Assembly: GCA_963678675.1 (NCBI GenBank)
Contig: OY783194.1
Coordinates: forward strand, 30,854,278-30,918,277
Direction: 5' to 3'
From: Xiphydria camelus
Lineage: Eukaryota > Arthropoda > Insecta > Hymenoptera > Xiphydriidae
Length of the DNA stretch: 64,000 nt
How positions within the stretch are numbered: the stretch's first letter is position 1; each line of letters opens with the position of its first letter. A model generated the notes under the pieces. It had not been told where the DNA came from. It was given only the letters and a program-made list of their open reading frames with translations, and searched no databases. Shown piece by piece: positions 33,301 to 45,300 of this stretch. The position numbers and the translations under genes were made by a program.

Positions 33301-34313
33301 ACAAGGAGAGCCAAGGAGGCGAGATCATCAATATCATGCAGGACGAGGAGCAGGACAATTCGGGTGAGTGAGCTTTTGCGCGCGCGTCTTCGCGGAATGG
33401 GCGAACGTGTCTCGCGGCGCGACGGTGTCGTTACTTCGTTTACGTCCCGGCCCGACGCCTTTTGAACTCTTGAATTATTAAGGCGACGCATTGTCCACAG
33501 GCCCCGAAGTCTCCGCGGCGGACTCACCACCGCCCCAGTACTCGGTGGAGACTCTGGTGATGGCCGTCGTCGCGGGCGCGCTGGCGGCTCTGCTGGTGGG
33601 ATTCGTCGCCGGTTATCTGTGCGGCAGAAAGTGCAGGAAAGATGAGGACGATAATCTGCCTTATCCGGATACCGAATACGAGTATTTCGAACAGCGACAA
33701 AATGTTAACAGGTAAAGTTGATGCGCGGATACGTTTTTCGTTTCATCTTCGTTTATTCTTTCCACGGGTATCATCTATCTTGCTCTCGTCCGTATTCTTT
33801 GTAATTCTTTCGATCGATCACTCCGCTATCAAGACCTCTCCAATCGAGCATTACTGCTCGCAGGAAACTCGTTTTTTTTTTTTCAAAGTACAATAAACTG
33901 TTTTATTTGATTTAATTCCCTCCTGCGTTATCCCGTCTCCCCGTCTTCGTCGACCTTCAGACTTCGGAGCGCCTTATCGACTCCGCTCTTCGCGACTATC
34001 GCGAGGAAACTTAACGACAGCCAAGTTGTTTCCACGCAGCAGACTGGCGCCGGAGCCAAAGTTGCTCCCGCAAGAGGAGGTGACGTACGCGGAACCGGTA
34101 CTGGTGCCCCAGCCGCCCAAGCTGCACTCCCCCAAAGGCACAATGCGAAAACCACCGCCCACCCCCGCGGAGACCCTCTTCCAGTTCCCGGATGGCTACG
34201 GTTATCGGGGACCCAGGGATAACTTCGGCACGCTTCGATCGCACCAGGGCGACGCGTACCGGCGCAACGACGGCTTCGCCACCACTCGAAGTGTCAAAAA
34301 GGTCTATCTCTGA
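30353..34313 (+). CDS. Sema1a: Semaphorin-1A, transmembrane axon-guidance protein, 5'-partial, eight exons
   Basis: Coding exons, read by eye with GT/GC-AG borders and continuous phase: 30353-30449, 31031-31440, 31842-31930, 32081-32222, 32314-32662, 32747-33363, 33501-33711, 34043-34313 (TGA). They give 727 residues; the first two bases complete a codon begun in an unseen upstream exon. The product starts with [17 protein letters not shown], the beginning of a sema domain, which runs to about residue 455. Visible marks include N-glycosylation sequons (NET, NLS, NYT, NST, NCS, NDS) and [12 protein letters not shown] Cys-rich PSI domain follows at about 460-493 ([10 protein letters not shown]). 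A membrane helix lies at about 586-608 ([13 protein letters not shown], ending GYLCGRKC), then an acidic/tyrosine-rich tail ([18 protein letters not shown]) and a C-terminus ...[10 protein letters not shown]. By family knowledge it is a neuronal surface protein that binds Plexin A and also signals backwards through its tail. The match to insect Sema1a runs across all exons. Signal peptide and N-terminal exon were not found. Confidence 0.97.
31931..32080 (+). other. Sema1a intron 3, GC-AG type
   Basis: The upstream exon ends ...INCGK and the downstream exon opens [11 protein letters not shown], so the junction is phase 0 directly after the AAG codon. The donor reads AAG|GCAAGT and the acceptor CTCTTTCAG|GC. 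No GT near the border keeps the frame. CAAG|GCAAGT is the usual strong context for the minor GC donor class, which is often linked to regulated splicing. Confidence 0.9.
34037..34042 (+). other. Tandem NAGNAG acceptor before the last Sema1a coding exon
   Basis: The intron ends ...CACGCAGCAG followed by ACTGGCGCC. Cutting after the first CAG gives NVN-S-R-LAPEP, after the second NVN-R-LAPEP. Both keep frame, so isoforms differing by one serine are expected. The coding join in the CDS entry uses the second site; which one dominates cannot be read from DNA. Confidence 0.75.
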
Positions 34314-34598
34314 GAAACGAGCGAGGAGGGGGGTGGCCGCCATCGAAGCCTAGGGCGGCCAGCGCGGAACCGCCATAACGCGACGGCGGGTAGGAGTCGC
34401 GCTGTGGCGGGAGGGGGACAATCGTCTCGAGAGTTGGCAGGACCGAGGACGCTCGAATCGCCCTCGCCCCCTTCCAGCGTCTCATCCAGCTCCCCGTCAC
34501 CTCCCTCCTCCTCACCCTCACCCACCCTCGTCCCGATCGCGACGAGCGGATCGCCGCCGCCGCCAACGCCGCCCTGCAGTTTCATCTACCGGTCATAG
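34314..34598 (+). other. In-frame C-terminal extension after the Sema1a TGA (candidate readthrough region)
   Basis: The frame of the last Sema1a exon stays open for 94 codons after the TGA at 34311-34313 and stops at TAG 34596-34598. The peptide has an RSLGRPAR segment at 34344-34367, a serine/proline-rich stretch (SSSSPSPPSSSPSP) at about 34476-34517, a PPPPTPP run and the end CSFIYRS. From memory, Drosophila Sema1a continues past SVKK without a stop, contains SLGRARR and a similar Ser/Pro stretch, and ends CSYIYRD, so order and frame agree. Splicing around the stop is unlikely: the GT at 34302 is in phase 0, but the only in-frame AGs found would make an intron of 27 bp or use a poor acceptor at 34433. 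Proline runs of this kind often bind SH3, WW or EVH1 domains. Whether it is translated is not known from the sequence. Confidence 0.65.
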
Positions 34599-35010
34599 TC
34601 TCCTTCGAGGGGTGAAGTAACGTCATCGAATCGTACCGCGCGTTCCCAAAATGTATAGGTACCTGTCTACTCGGACGCTTTCGAGATGCGGTGACGATCG
34701 TGTGTCCATTCGTTGTTCGCGTACACGGACGAGTCGAACGTCCACTTTCGCAACGGACGATGGGACGCGGACACGCGCGTTCGACGTCACAAGACGTTCC
34801 GGAAATGTCGCATCCCGTAGCGTTGCCTCGAGCGTGCGCGCGATATCTCGTGCTTTTCCTTGCGTCGAGACGCGAACATTCACCGTGTGAACGACGCGTA
34901 CGGACGTACAACGAGGACACGAGGAAGGGATGCGTACTTTCGCCAGGTCCCGAGAAGAGGCATTTTTCGACGGAGGTGTGTAGATTTTAATTTTTTAACG
35001 TACGAATGCG

Positions 35011-35016
35011 AATAAA
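35011..35016 (+). terminator. Candidate proximal poly(A) signal for Sema1a
   Basis: AATAAA about 700 bp after the coding stop, followed within 20 bases by a GU-rich stretch (TGTGCGGTGATGGTGATGG). It is the first AATAAA noted downstream of the coding region. Other AATAAA hexamers lie far downstream at 44513-44518 and 44650-44655 and could serve a long neural 3' UTR. Which is used cannot be decided here. Confidence 0.45.
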
Positions 35017-37448
35017 TGTGCGGTGATGGTGATGGCTCTGTGCGAATGAAAGGGTATTAAGGTGTCGTAATTGAAGCTACGATCGTTGGAGCCCGTCCTC
35101 GACGATTCACGACGTAAAAAAGCCCATTTTATTGATCGGAGCGATACGATTTCACTGTTATTAACTAGAGTCGCCCGCGATCGTCGTTCAAGGACTGTTT
35201 CGATCGCCCGTGGGTACGCGTAGTATTTTTCTCGATTCAATTACTCGTGTGGATGTTGGAATTGCGTACCGCGAGTGGCTTGAGATGTAGACGAATCCTC
35301 CAATCTGGATCCAATTATCTCATTTCGAGGTCCAAAGTAATACCAAAAATCGTCGTTCGATCAAACGTTTGTCGTCACTGAGCTCGGACCCAAATTTGAG
35401 GATCGCCGTTCGTAGCGTGTTTCCCTTTGGGACGAAAATATTCTCGCTTTAAACTTCGCGCTGTATTCGACAAATACTCGGGACGAAAGGGGAACGAGTC
35501 GCACGCGAGTATAATTGTTTCGCGCATCTAAATGGCATTCTCCACTTGCCTCGTTACCGTGCCGACATTCCCGATCGGAGGATCGGTGATATCGATTTTC
35601 TCAACGAACAGCAATCTCCCTTTTCTTCGCGTAAAGAGTAAAAAGAAAACTAGAGGATCGTAAAAATAGCAATCTAGTTCCGAGAGCCTCGCAGAAGGGA
35701 GAGAGCAGAAGAGACTCGAGGCAACCAATCGTATGTACGTCGATGCAATAATTTTTTCACGATCCACAACGCGGGGTCCGATGTCACTGCGCTATGATTG
35801 AAATAACGCAGCGTGCACGTCGATCCAGCGACTTTCGCGGTTTAATCGGTGTATTTCAGCAATTCGACACGCATCGAGAACCGCCTCTGTCGATCTTCTA
35901 TCTGTCAATTTCGATATCGTGCAATTGATGATTAAACGTTGCGTGGAATCGCGTGGGAGAAGCGCGACGTAATGTATGTATCGCGTAGAAGCTTTTTGAG
36001 AATCTCGAGGAATGCTCGCTCTCCATCCTCACGTCATAGCGCATAACGAATACTCGAGCAATTTCTTTCATCGAGCGTCACGTTTTCGATAAGTCGTATG
36101 AGTTGAGCAGTCGAAGCTTCGCATTGTCACGTAGTCATTTCTTCACTCTTTCCTGCATAGGTATACTAATACCAACCGTACTCGAGAAAGTTCGCGTTCG
36201 ACTTTGAATCGTGCCACAGCTCCGTAGTACGTGGCGTCGGGTCCTGGTAGCGATATGCCGAGGATCGTTCTTAAAGTCAATTAACTGTGGACGGTTTCCG
36301 AACCTAAATGGAATAAGTTTATGCATCGCTGCCGTGCGTAATGTAAGCGAATTATTATATCGCGTGAATGTAATGATTCGCGTAACCGCGTTTAGTAGAA
36401 TACGACTGTTGCTTAAAGTTTACCGCGGTACGACGAAACGTTAGCAAGTACACGACAGGTTGCACAGCTCGCAATAGGATCAAACGTACCTAGAAGTAGT
36501 GTTAACTTCGTAACATTCGAAAGTGCAAGTAGGGCCGTACCGTTTATTCCCAAAAGAATGAAGCGATTTGCCGCACATCCGTTCAACGACACGCAACGGA
36601 CAAAGCCGCTCCTTTCCATACCTTTTATTTCAGCCTCGTCCAGGTTGCGATAAAAACCCGCTTGGCAGTCGTCACGGCGCATGCATCGTCATTGAACGCA
36701 TGCCAGTTTGTATACGCCTTCGTTGAAAAAATGCCCTGTGCGTTCCGTCGACGAATCGACTGCGAAACGCACAAGTCGACCGGCAGCCGATTTTTTTGCG
36801 AAAATTACGGATGTCGCCGCGTCGACGAGAGAGCGAATTGGCGCGCGCGCGAGTACGCAGTTGCGAATGGTCGGACGATTCGCACGACTATCCTCTGCAC
36901 GGGAGCATTCGCTGTAAAAAAAAAAGAAAGAACGAGAGCCGATTCTCGGTACTTCGTACGTTCCGGAAACGCGCGTTCCACACTCACGTATATACGTAAC
37001 AGGCAGCAGAGAGAGGCACAGGGCTTGTATATACATGTTACATACATACAAACATATACAACAGTTAAGAGTTATACGAATGTGGAAGAAAATGAAAACC
37101 AGTCCATCTATCCTGGGCCCGATGGTGTATCGTAGACATCTATCTTAAAGTGCTTCTTATTTCGGTGTGTTTAGAAGTAACGCGTATGTGATATATTCTA
37201 TATGACGAAATGTTTTCTAGGCAATGGATGAGAGGAAACTGGAGAGGGTTTAACTTAAGTGCTCTCTCAGCGATTATGAGACGATAGACACACGCGGTAA
37301 GAAACTTCAAGCTCTCTTGTTCACAAAGAATTAGATGCATGTACGAAGCATGCTCTCGAGTATGCCATTATGGATAATAAATTAACAATTACAAAACTCG
37401 GTCGCGCTCTTAGCGACATAGACGTAGATCGCGAATGAAGGTTGGGAT

Positions 37449-37463
37449 GGGGGGGGGGGGGGG
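37449..37463 (+). repeat. Poly(G) tract, 15 bp
   Basis: 15 consecutive G in the presumed Sema1a 3' region. Confidence 0.95.
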
Positions 37464-40400
37464 TGTTTTCGAATGATCGATCGTAGAGAAATTCTAAACT
37501 GTAACGCTCAAAGTTACGCGATGTTCTGCCTCTCGACATATATCTTGAATAGTGCCTGCAGTTCACGAACGGAAAGAGGTGACGGGGATTACCGAAAACG
37601 CTGTACGTAGAATCGTTGACGCGTCTGCCAAGGGAATTTCGGTAGACCGCGAAGAGATTTTGTTGGTTTCCAATTGACACGCCTCGATGTACATATCTCT
37701 TCCCTTTCGACCCGCTGCAGGATGCGGAACCGCATTTTCGTCGACGAGTTGTTTCCCCTTCGTACGTCGTTATCGAAATGTCGATTATTATATACTTTCG
37801 TTCGCTTCGCGTCGGTATTTACTTCGGGAGTCCCAGAGTAAAGTCATTGTTCGATACTAAAAAACTCGCGTATGTAGATTCTTTACTCGCGCGCTTCCAC
37901 GGGACGCTCATCGTTCCGTACACCGAACGCGTTATAGCGTAAAACGCGGTTCGGGCGCCTGTTGGGTGCGTCGTTCTTCGGACGGGACGGGGGAGTTGCG
38001 AGCACGTGACACGCGTCATTTTCTGCTCATACTCCTCTTTCTTCCCCTCCAAAAATCGGCTCGTTGGCCGCATCAGACTCGCCTTCGCGCAAACTCTCCT
38101 CGGTTCCTCGCGTCGGCTCCCGAATTCACGATCCAAACGCGACGCGTTCGCGGTCTCTCGCCGACGCTCGAACGGAGAAGGACGTTTGCGTTTGACCGGC
38201 ATCGTTATTTGTGAACAATCGAATTTGAGTCGTGCCGTATACCCCGACACGCACATGTCACACTACAATCTGACTACCGCAACTTGTCACTGCGTTGCTA
38301 AGTTTTCTTATTAGTCATTAATTGAGACGGAGGCCCGTCCGATACACACATACACACACCGCCCCGAAACACAAAGACTGAAAGACTCTAACTGGGCGGG
38401 CCTCGATTCGTTTATCGTTTCGATGCAGTCGTAAATACGATATTGACTCCGATATTTTTATTTACCGACAGTACAAATTTTCATCGCGTTATTTATTAGA
38501 AATTCGGAATGACGGTATCTTTGACCCAAGTTTGGACGTTCGTATTGGCGGCGCGCCAAATTGCGTTCGAGCGAAGGAAATCGACTTGCTTTCACTTCGT
38601 CGCGTTACTTATTCCCGGGCGTTGAGAAAGTCACGAATCCACAATCGGAGTAATCGTCGCGAAATTCGACAGACGCGGGTCGCGGTTCGGACAACGGGGA
38701 AGGGAAAATAAAAAACGCGAGTTATCCGTTGAGCGCAACGCTCGGTCCCGCTATACATAGCGCGCGTACGTAAAAAGCTCTCCCTTTCCTTTCCAATCGC
38801 AAGCGCGCCGGCATTCCTACGAGGATGAAGACAATATGACGCCCCGACTTCGGCATCGATGCGCTCAATACTGCCATAAATACGACTTATTTATTTAGCG
38901 ACCGCGCGACTGTTTATTTTTCGAAATTAGATAGTTTTCTCCGATCGTTACTTTTTCGAAGCGTATCCTTTTTTTTTACGTTCGACGAGAGACGCGTCTG
39001 GATAGCTCTAACAATTTAGTAATTTTTTTAAATGAAAGACTCAGGCATGATACCAAAGATATTAATTATAAACTAGGCACCGTTGGTCATTGTGATGGTT
39101 ATCGTTAGTGGCGCACAAAATGTTATTCATTATCGATAAGAAGGTGGTCCCTTGCACAAAGCGAAAACTGAGACACGACATATACCGAACACACTCACAT
39201 GAAACAGGCACAAGGCGTATTAGAATGGAGGTACAAGTTATTAACGAGTTTTAATAATCATGTTGAAAACACACTAGTTGGGGGGACACTCGATTGAAAA
39301 TGATACATCGTGCAAATCGTTGGGCCCGAATAATGCGTGAAGCGGAATCCGACTGTACGAGATATTTTTTAGAAAGAGCTTTTCGGTCCATTTCTAATGT
39401 AACGAGCGCGTCGCCGGACTCGGTACGACCGTTATCCGCGCGCGCGAATCGAGCGAACGAACGACGAAAGGACGAGAAGCGACTTCGCGCATTGTTCCGT
39501 TCCAAATGTTTTCATCCAAGTTATTTGTCTGTACATTTAAGGAGAGGTTTAGCCAGTTATTACGATTATAAAAAAAAGAGAATAGATACACGGCTCCTTT
39601 CTCGTAGGGGTTTCTAGAAGTCGCAAGTAAGTACGTACGACACGGCACGCGCGCGCTCGATGGGAGCGGAGATTTAGGTATAAGTAGAGGATTAGTACGA
39701 TATATAGAACGCTTGAAACGTATATTAATAATATTATAACTTTTTATAAATATATTTTTCCGTCGGAGTCTAGCCTAGGTAGAGATGTACGCAGTTACGA
39801 TTATTAATTTATCCGATCTGATATAACACTATCGAGATCTAGCGTTAATTCATCACTTTAGACATCATAGTTTTACAAGTTAGAGAAAGTTGTACGAATT
39901 GTAAGACACTTAAGGAGTTAGTACCTACGATTTAAAATTACTACTAGCGCCGTAACTCGCTCGGGCGGGAGCCACCTTCCTCGCGACGTCCGACGCCACC
40001 CCTTCGATACGACGAGGTCGTGCTAAAAATTCCGACGTACTTCTCTCTTGTAACTATAATGATCCCCAGATATTTTTTTAACGCGATTCTGCCGGATCGA
40101 ATACACCGTCGCTCGAAACGAGCTCGCGTGCGAAATTCTCCCTCTCGACGAGTACCGGCCGGGTTCGGAGGACGTTCCAGGGTGCGGGTGGACGCGAGGA
40201 AAAACGTTTCCCTTGCCGCGCACCGACCGGACTCGCGCCCCGAAAGGAAAGGGCCTACCGGCGGCTGACCCGGGGGCGCGCGGACGTCGCGAGGAAGCTC
40301 TTCGTCGCGGATTGCAATTAAGCGAAAGACGCGTTTACCTGCTGGAGATTTGGCAGAAATTTCGGGACGGGGAAAGGGGGTGGGGGGGCTAATTCAGGGG

Positions 40401-41976
40401 CGCGGGGGGAATTTTCTTTAGGGGTCCACCACGAGGGACTGCTCGTGTTGTAAAAAAAAATGGGGGGGGGGGGATGTCTCGAGTACCGATACTAACATTA
40501 ATATTAATCATAATAATCGTACGTTACGAGAAAACAATTTTTAAAAATATTATAGCATTTATCTCGACGGTAAACGATGAGAATGTAACATGTATTTTGC
40601 TTCTTCCTAATACAGTGCCGTTTACGCTATTTTTTACTGTAACTACTAGATTCGGCTGTGCGGGTCCCAGTAGCATGTGCTGTAATGTTGGGGGGCGCGG
40701 CCGTACGATTGATACGTTAAAAAAAGCTATACACTCCGAACGCGACTCTGGCGTATTTCGCGCGCCGAACGACACTATACGTATAGCGATTAGTCCTCGC
40801 AACATTTCCATTGATCGTCGTACCGATTGCGCAGATCAAACGGTTCCCATGCCGTTTCTCGAACCTCCGTCTTCGCCCCTCCCGTCGTACACTTTTTTTG
40901 CTCCAACACATTTTTTATATAATCGCCTTCACCCATCTTTCCAGTCGTCTATCCATAGAGAGAGTCAGTATTATACACTCGCTGCGATCACCGAGCGAAT
41001 GATACGAACGACGAGTCGCGTCGCGAAGAGCGTGCGATTTCCATTTTTCGGATGCCTCGCCTCTGCGTACACCGAGCGATCGGTTGCACATCGGTGGTGA
41101 GTTTAATACTCGCGCACGCGTAACCGCCACCGCGACTGTGTCTTCTTCTCTTTTCCTTTAAACTCACATCCGCACGCACCTCCGCATCCCTATACAAGTA
41201 CTCCATAGACGAGAAGCCGGAGTCGCAGTTTGGCCTTTGACTCGCGAGATCGAATGCAATTCCGAAGCGGTCGAATTTTTGGGCACGGGGTCCTAATGAT
41301 AGGCATCGGGTCAAGATATGGAAAATCACGCCTCCGTTCGTTCACGCGTCGGCCCGACGATGACGCCGGGGCGGTGACGGTGCACGAGAAGAGATTGACG
41401 CCGAAGTGGCGACGCGTTATTGAGAAAGATAAAAAAGCGGTACATTATTACCGACGACACGATTATACTATAATTATATGAAAATGATATTATACAATAC
41501 TATTTATAACGTAAGATACATAAAGAGGCGAAGAACGAAAAGTAGTTGGCAGTAGGTCGAGGTAGAGACACACGGCAAGCGCGCGTCTAATATTTAAAAA
41601 AAAACGAGTAAATTAAAAAAAAATATCATAACGCGAAAAAGGTACAGTAGTGGATAACTATGGCTGACGTAGAGTGAATGCTGTTGTAGGAAGCATGCTG
41701 GCGGGGCGCAATTGAATTTTTGTGGAGTGGAGAAACCGCGACACCTCGATCGAATTGTACAGGAAAGTCCGTTGTACCTCCCCGTGGAACGTCAGAAATG
41801 CCTTCGGATTCTGTACGATCGAGGCCTCCGAGTGACTCTTATTCGTGTTATCTCTTTGAGCGGCCAAGAGCGCGCCGCGCTGGAACGGGGAGAGGAGCGA
41901 GAAGCGGAAGCTGGTTTCCGGCGTACGTGCATGGAGAAAAATTAATCGTAGCGTGTACAAAGTTTGTGGTAATTTT

Positions 41977-42345
41977 CGAAACAAGGTCAATGTATTGTTA
42001 CGATAACTACCAATATTAGTAAAAATTATAGTAAAATTTGTAGAAGTTGCAAGCGTTGCTGTAATATTTACTAAAATTGTAATTGTCGTAACAATGAGTC
42101 GGCCTTATCACGAAATTTAACACAAACTTTATACACGGAAAAAGATTTGTGGTAAATTTTCTTGTTATGATAACTACAATTTTAGTAAAAATTATAGCAG
42201 AACATGTAGAAGTTGCAATCGTTTGCTGTAATTTTTACTATAATATAATAAAATTGTAGTTATCGTAACAATAAATTAGCCTTGTCCCGCATTTTACCAA
42301 AAACTTTGCAAATGTTGCAATCTATTTTTTTTTCATGTAAATTCT
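41977..42345. repeat. Two tandem copies of family D
   Basis: Copy one and copy two both carry GTTACGATAACTAC or GTTATGATAACTAC, TTAGTAAAAATTATAG, GTAGAAGTTGCAA and then TGTAGTTATCGTAACAAT-like inverted partners. A CACGGAAAAAGATTTG end lies at the joint (about 42134). Confidence 0.75.
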
Positions 42346-45300
42346 AAGGTTTATTTTTTTCTGTGTGTGTTTTTTCTTCCAAATGAAAGCTCGAATTGAA
42401 AAAGTTGATGCGCATACCGAGCGAAACGTTCGTTCCGTCGACTAAAGCGTCTGTCCGTGCCGAGAGCGCGTTCGGAGCTTGCAGGACGATGGAATTAACG
42501 ATCTCAAAAATCCGAGTCCGTTGACAGAGCCCAACGAAAACGCGACGGGCGGTCGTAGATATGGATACGCGAAAATATGAGAATGAATCGAGTTCATTAT
42601 TCGAACGTTCGTTAGCGACGAGAGCCGCCCGTCATATCTTCGTCGAATCAGTCACCCGACTTAATTTCAACCCGTTTACCCGCGTCGTTTCGCAAGCCCT
42701 GCGACGCCCTCGTTCCGGACTCCCCGCTGACTGCGGAATAAATGTTTAATCCGGTAAGACTACTCAACACTTCGGGCTTTTATTCGAGCGAGAGTGCACC
42801 GAGGAATTTCCTCCGCTTTTTATCCACCTCCCTTCTGCTACAGCCCGCGCGATGCGCTCGTGGCCAATCGCGAAATGTCATTCACGAGTTTCTCGCTGAG
42901 TTCGCGAACAATTTCCAGGTTCGATCTCATTCGTTCTTCCTCCCCCTCTCCACCCTCCTCCCTCGGTTTCCACTTTCATTTCTTCGAAACTCCGTCATTC
43001 TCCGTCGCCTCCTTATCGTTCAAACTTCATCCGGCCGCGCGCCGCGGGTATCGTAGTCGGTGAATGCGTTTTTTCTACTATCTATTCCGACACTCGCCTC
43101 GCGGCTCGGAGATGTTTGTCCCTTAATGACTCGTTCCGGCAGCGTGACGCTGTTTCGCCCCGTGTCGCGATACGTTTAACGGAGAGAGAGAGAAGAACCC
43201 TTTGCGTTCGCGGAAGCTCGAAAGCGCTCAAAGTTAATTCGAACGGCACGCGGCACTCGAACCCTCTATTCAAGCACGCAACGGGAGCGCAACCGCGCGC
43301 TTTGCGAGCGAGAGCCTCGCGATCGGCGGCCGACAGTGGCTACACACTCGATATTTTTCTGTATGATTGTGAAGCAGGTGTTCGTATATAAAAGATGGTC
43401 TACAGTGTGGCGAGGCGTGTGTGAGCGGGAAGAAATGGAAGGAAAAATGAAAGGGTTGGAATGATTGTAGAGTTGGAAAGTCACTTAGCCAGCAGACTGC
43501 TGTTCATAGTGCCCTGTTATAGGGGGTTCCCGCGGTGGAGGGGCGAAGGCTCGTTTGAACGTTCTTTCCATCGACACCCTTCTTCGCTTTCTCATCATCA
43601 CCATTTTTCGACCCTCGATGTTCCGCCGCGGAGCGAACCTCTCGGTCTCCGGCGTTCGGTATCGGGAGAGCCGGGTGCTTCGAAATCGGCTCGGGATTCC
43701 CGCGCGAAGCGCATCGGCCGGACTCCGCGTCGATCCGCCGATTTGGCGAACATTTCGAGCGGCGAACGATCCGACGACTTTCGTCTCTTCGGGTGACGAG
43801 AAGAGGGAACGATCGATTTGGAAGTGATTCTTTTTTTTCGTTAAACGTCCACGTTACTATATGTATAGATGCGTTCTGAGAAGAGCGGCAAGGGAGGAAC
43901 CGGAGTTCCTCCCGTGGCCCCGATTCTCCACGCGGAATTTCGGCTCTCCCGATTTTAAACGTCGATGCCGTGGTTCCTCTTCGGGTCGCACGATACTTGT
44001 TCTCCGGTACGGAGGTTTTCACCCTCCGCCAACGGGACCCTAATCTATTTTTCAGAATACGCTATTGTGATTATTACCTATATAATAACATTTAAAAACT
44101 AAAACCACAAAAATATCTTATACCATTGTTTTACGAATTCTATCGATTTTTTATTTATAATGTTAATAATCTGTATTAACGATAATTACCGCATTATACC
44201 ATTATTATATTTAGTACTATTAGAGAACGAGGCTGCTACCATATTAATGAATTACGTACAATATATACTATTAATTCATTCATTAGAATTTATATATATA
44301 TATATATATATTACTAAGCGTATTCTCACATCGCCGCGTTAAACGATTTGCATTATTTAACGAACGAGAATCATTGTAACGACTGCCTCTGACTCAATTT
44401 TTTCTAGACGCTATTTATTGGGCGTTTCGTTTTCTTACCGACTTGCATTTACCGATTATGTTATTTTGTATATCGTAATAGGTATAGATTGTACCGTGAA
44501 ATATTAAGTAAAAATAAATTTGATTAGGTAATTAACGCCTCTCGACCGCACGTCTTCTCGTTCCCAGACACTTTGACGTGCGACGCACGTCGCTCCGTTT
44601 TATTTGCGGCGCCAATTTCTCGCGTGAAATTCTGGGAGGATTATGAATCAATAAAATGTTATGAAAGGTTTCTCGACCGACGGACGATCTCTTGGGGATA
44701 ATTATTTCCTACCCACCGTTAATACGACGCGTCGCTGCATCGCCGATCGTATATTATTTCACGATTCTGCACCTTTGGGGCTGTTCAGATATTACGTCAT
44801 AGCTCGAGGAGCGGGGAGGTCACGAAAATGTGACAAAATGTCACAACACGGGAGAGGGAAGGGGGGGCTTGTATTTATGGCATCACAAGTTTTAGATAAA
44901 ACGGTATAATATTGCTAAAAGAAATTGCATTTTTCGTGCGAAACGTTCTTTTATAAACTGCAGTAGTTCATTATTTCTCAAGGTTCTGCCATTCTAATCG
45001 TTACAAAGCTATTTTGAAGTAAATACGGACTAACAAATTAGTATGTTATTGATATTTAATATCTCGTTCTACTTTCCCGTATGATCACAGGAAATTGGAA
45101 GTAAATCAGGTTGAATAATTCAAGCAAATGCGAAACATTAGACATTGTTTTGTTTTGTAAATATGGATGGTTACATACCTATATATTCTTGCAACGTTAC
45201 AGAAGAAGGATTTCTGCAATGTTTAAATCACAAAGATACTCGAGATTGCTTCATCAGTTGTCGTCTATTCAAACAGACTCAAGTCTTATTCAGAACAGAA

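Larger units (their letters stand above)
34599..41976 (+). other. Presumed Sema1a 3' UTR and flank, no MITEs recognised
   Basis: More than 7 kb without a recognised MITE and without a supported coding frame. Several AATAAA hexamers and poly(G) tracts at 37449 and 40462. It may be a long neural 3' UTR, but no transcript end is provable. Confidence 0.45.

Noticed and set aside
32211..33530. 439-codon open frame on the minus strand
   Set aside because: It is the antisense shadow of Sema1a exons 4-7 and crosses their introns; GC-rich codon bias keeps the opposite frame open.
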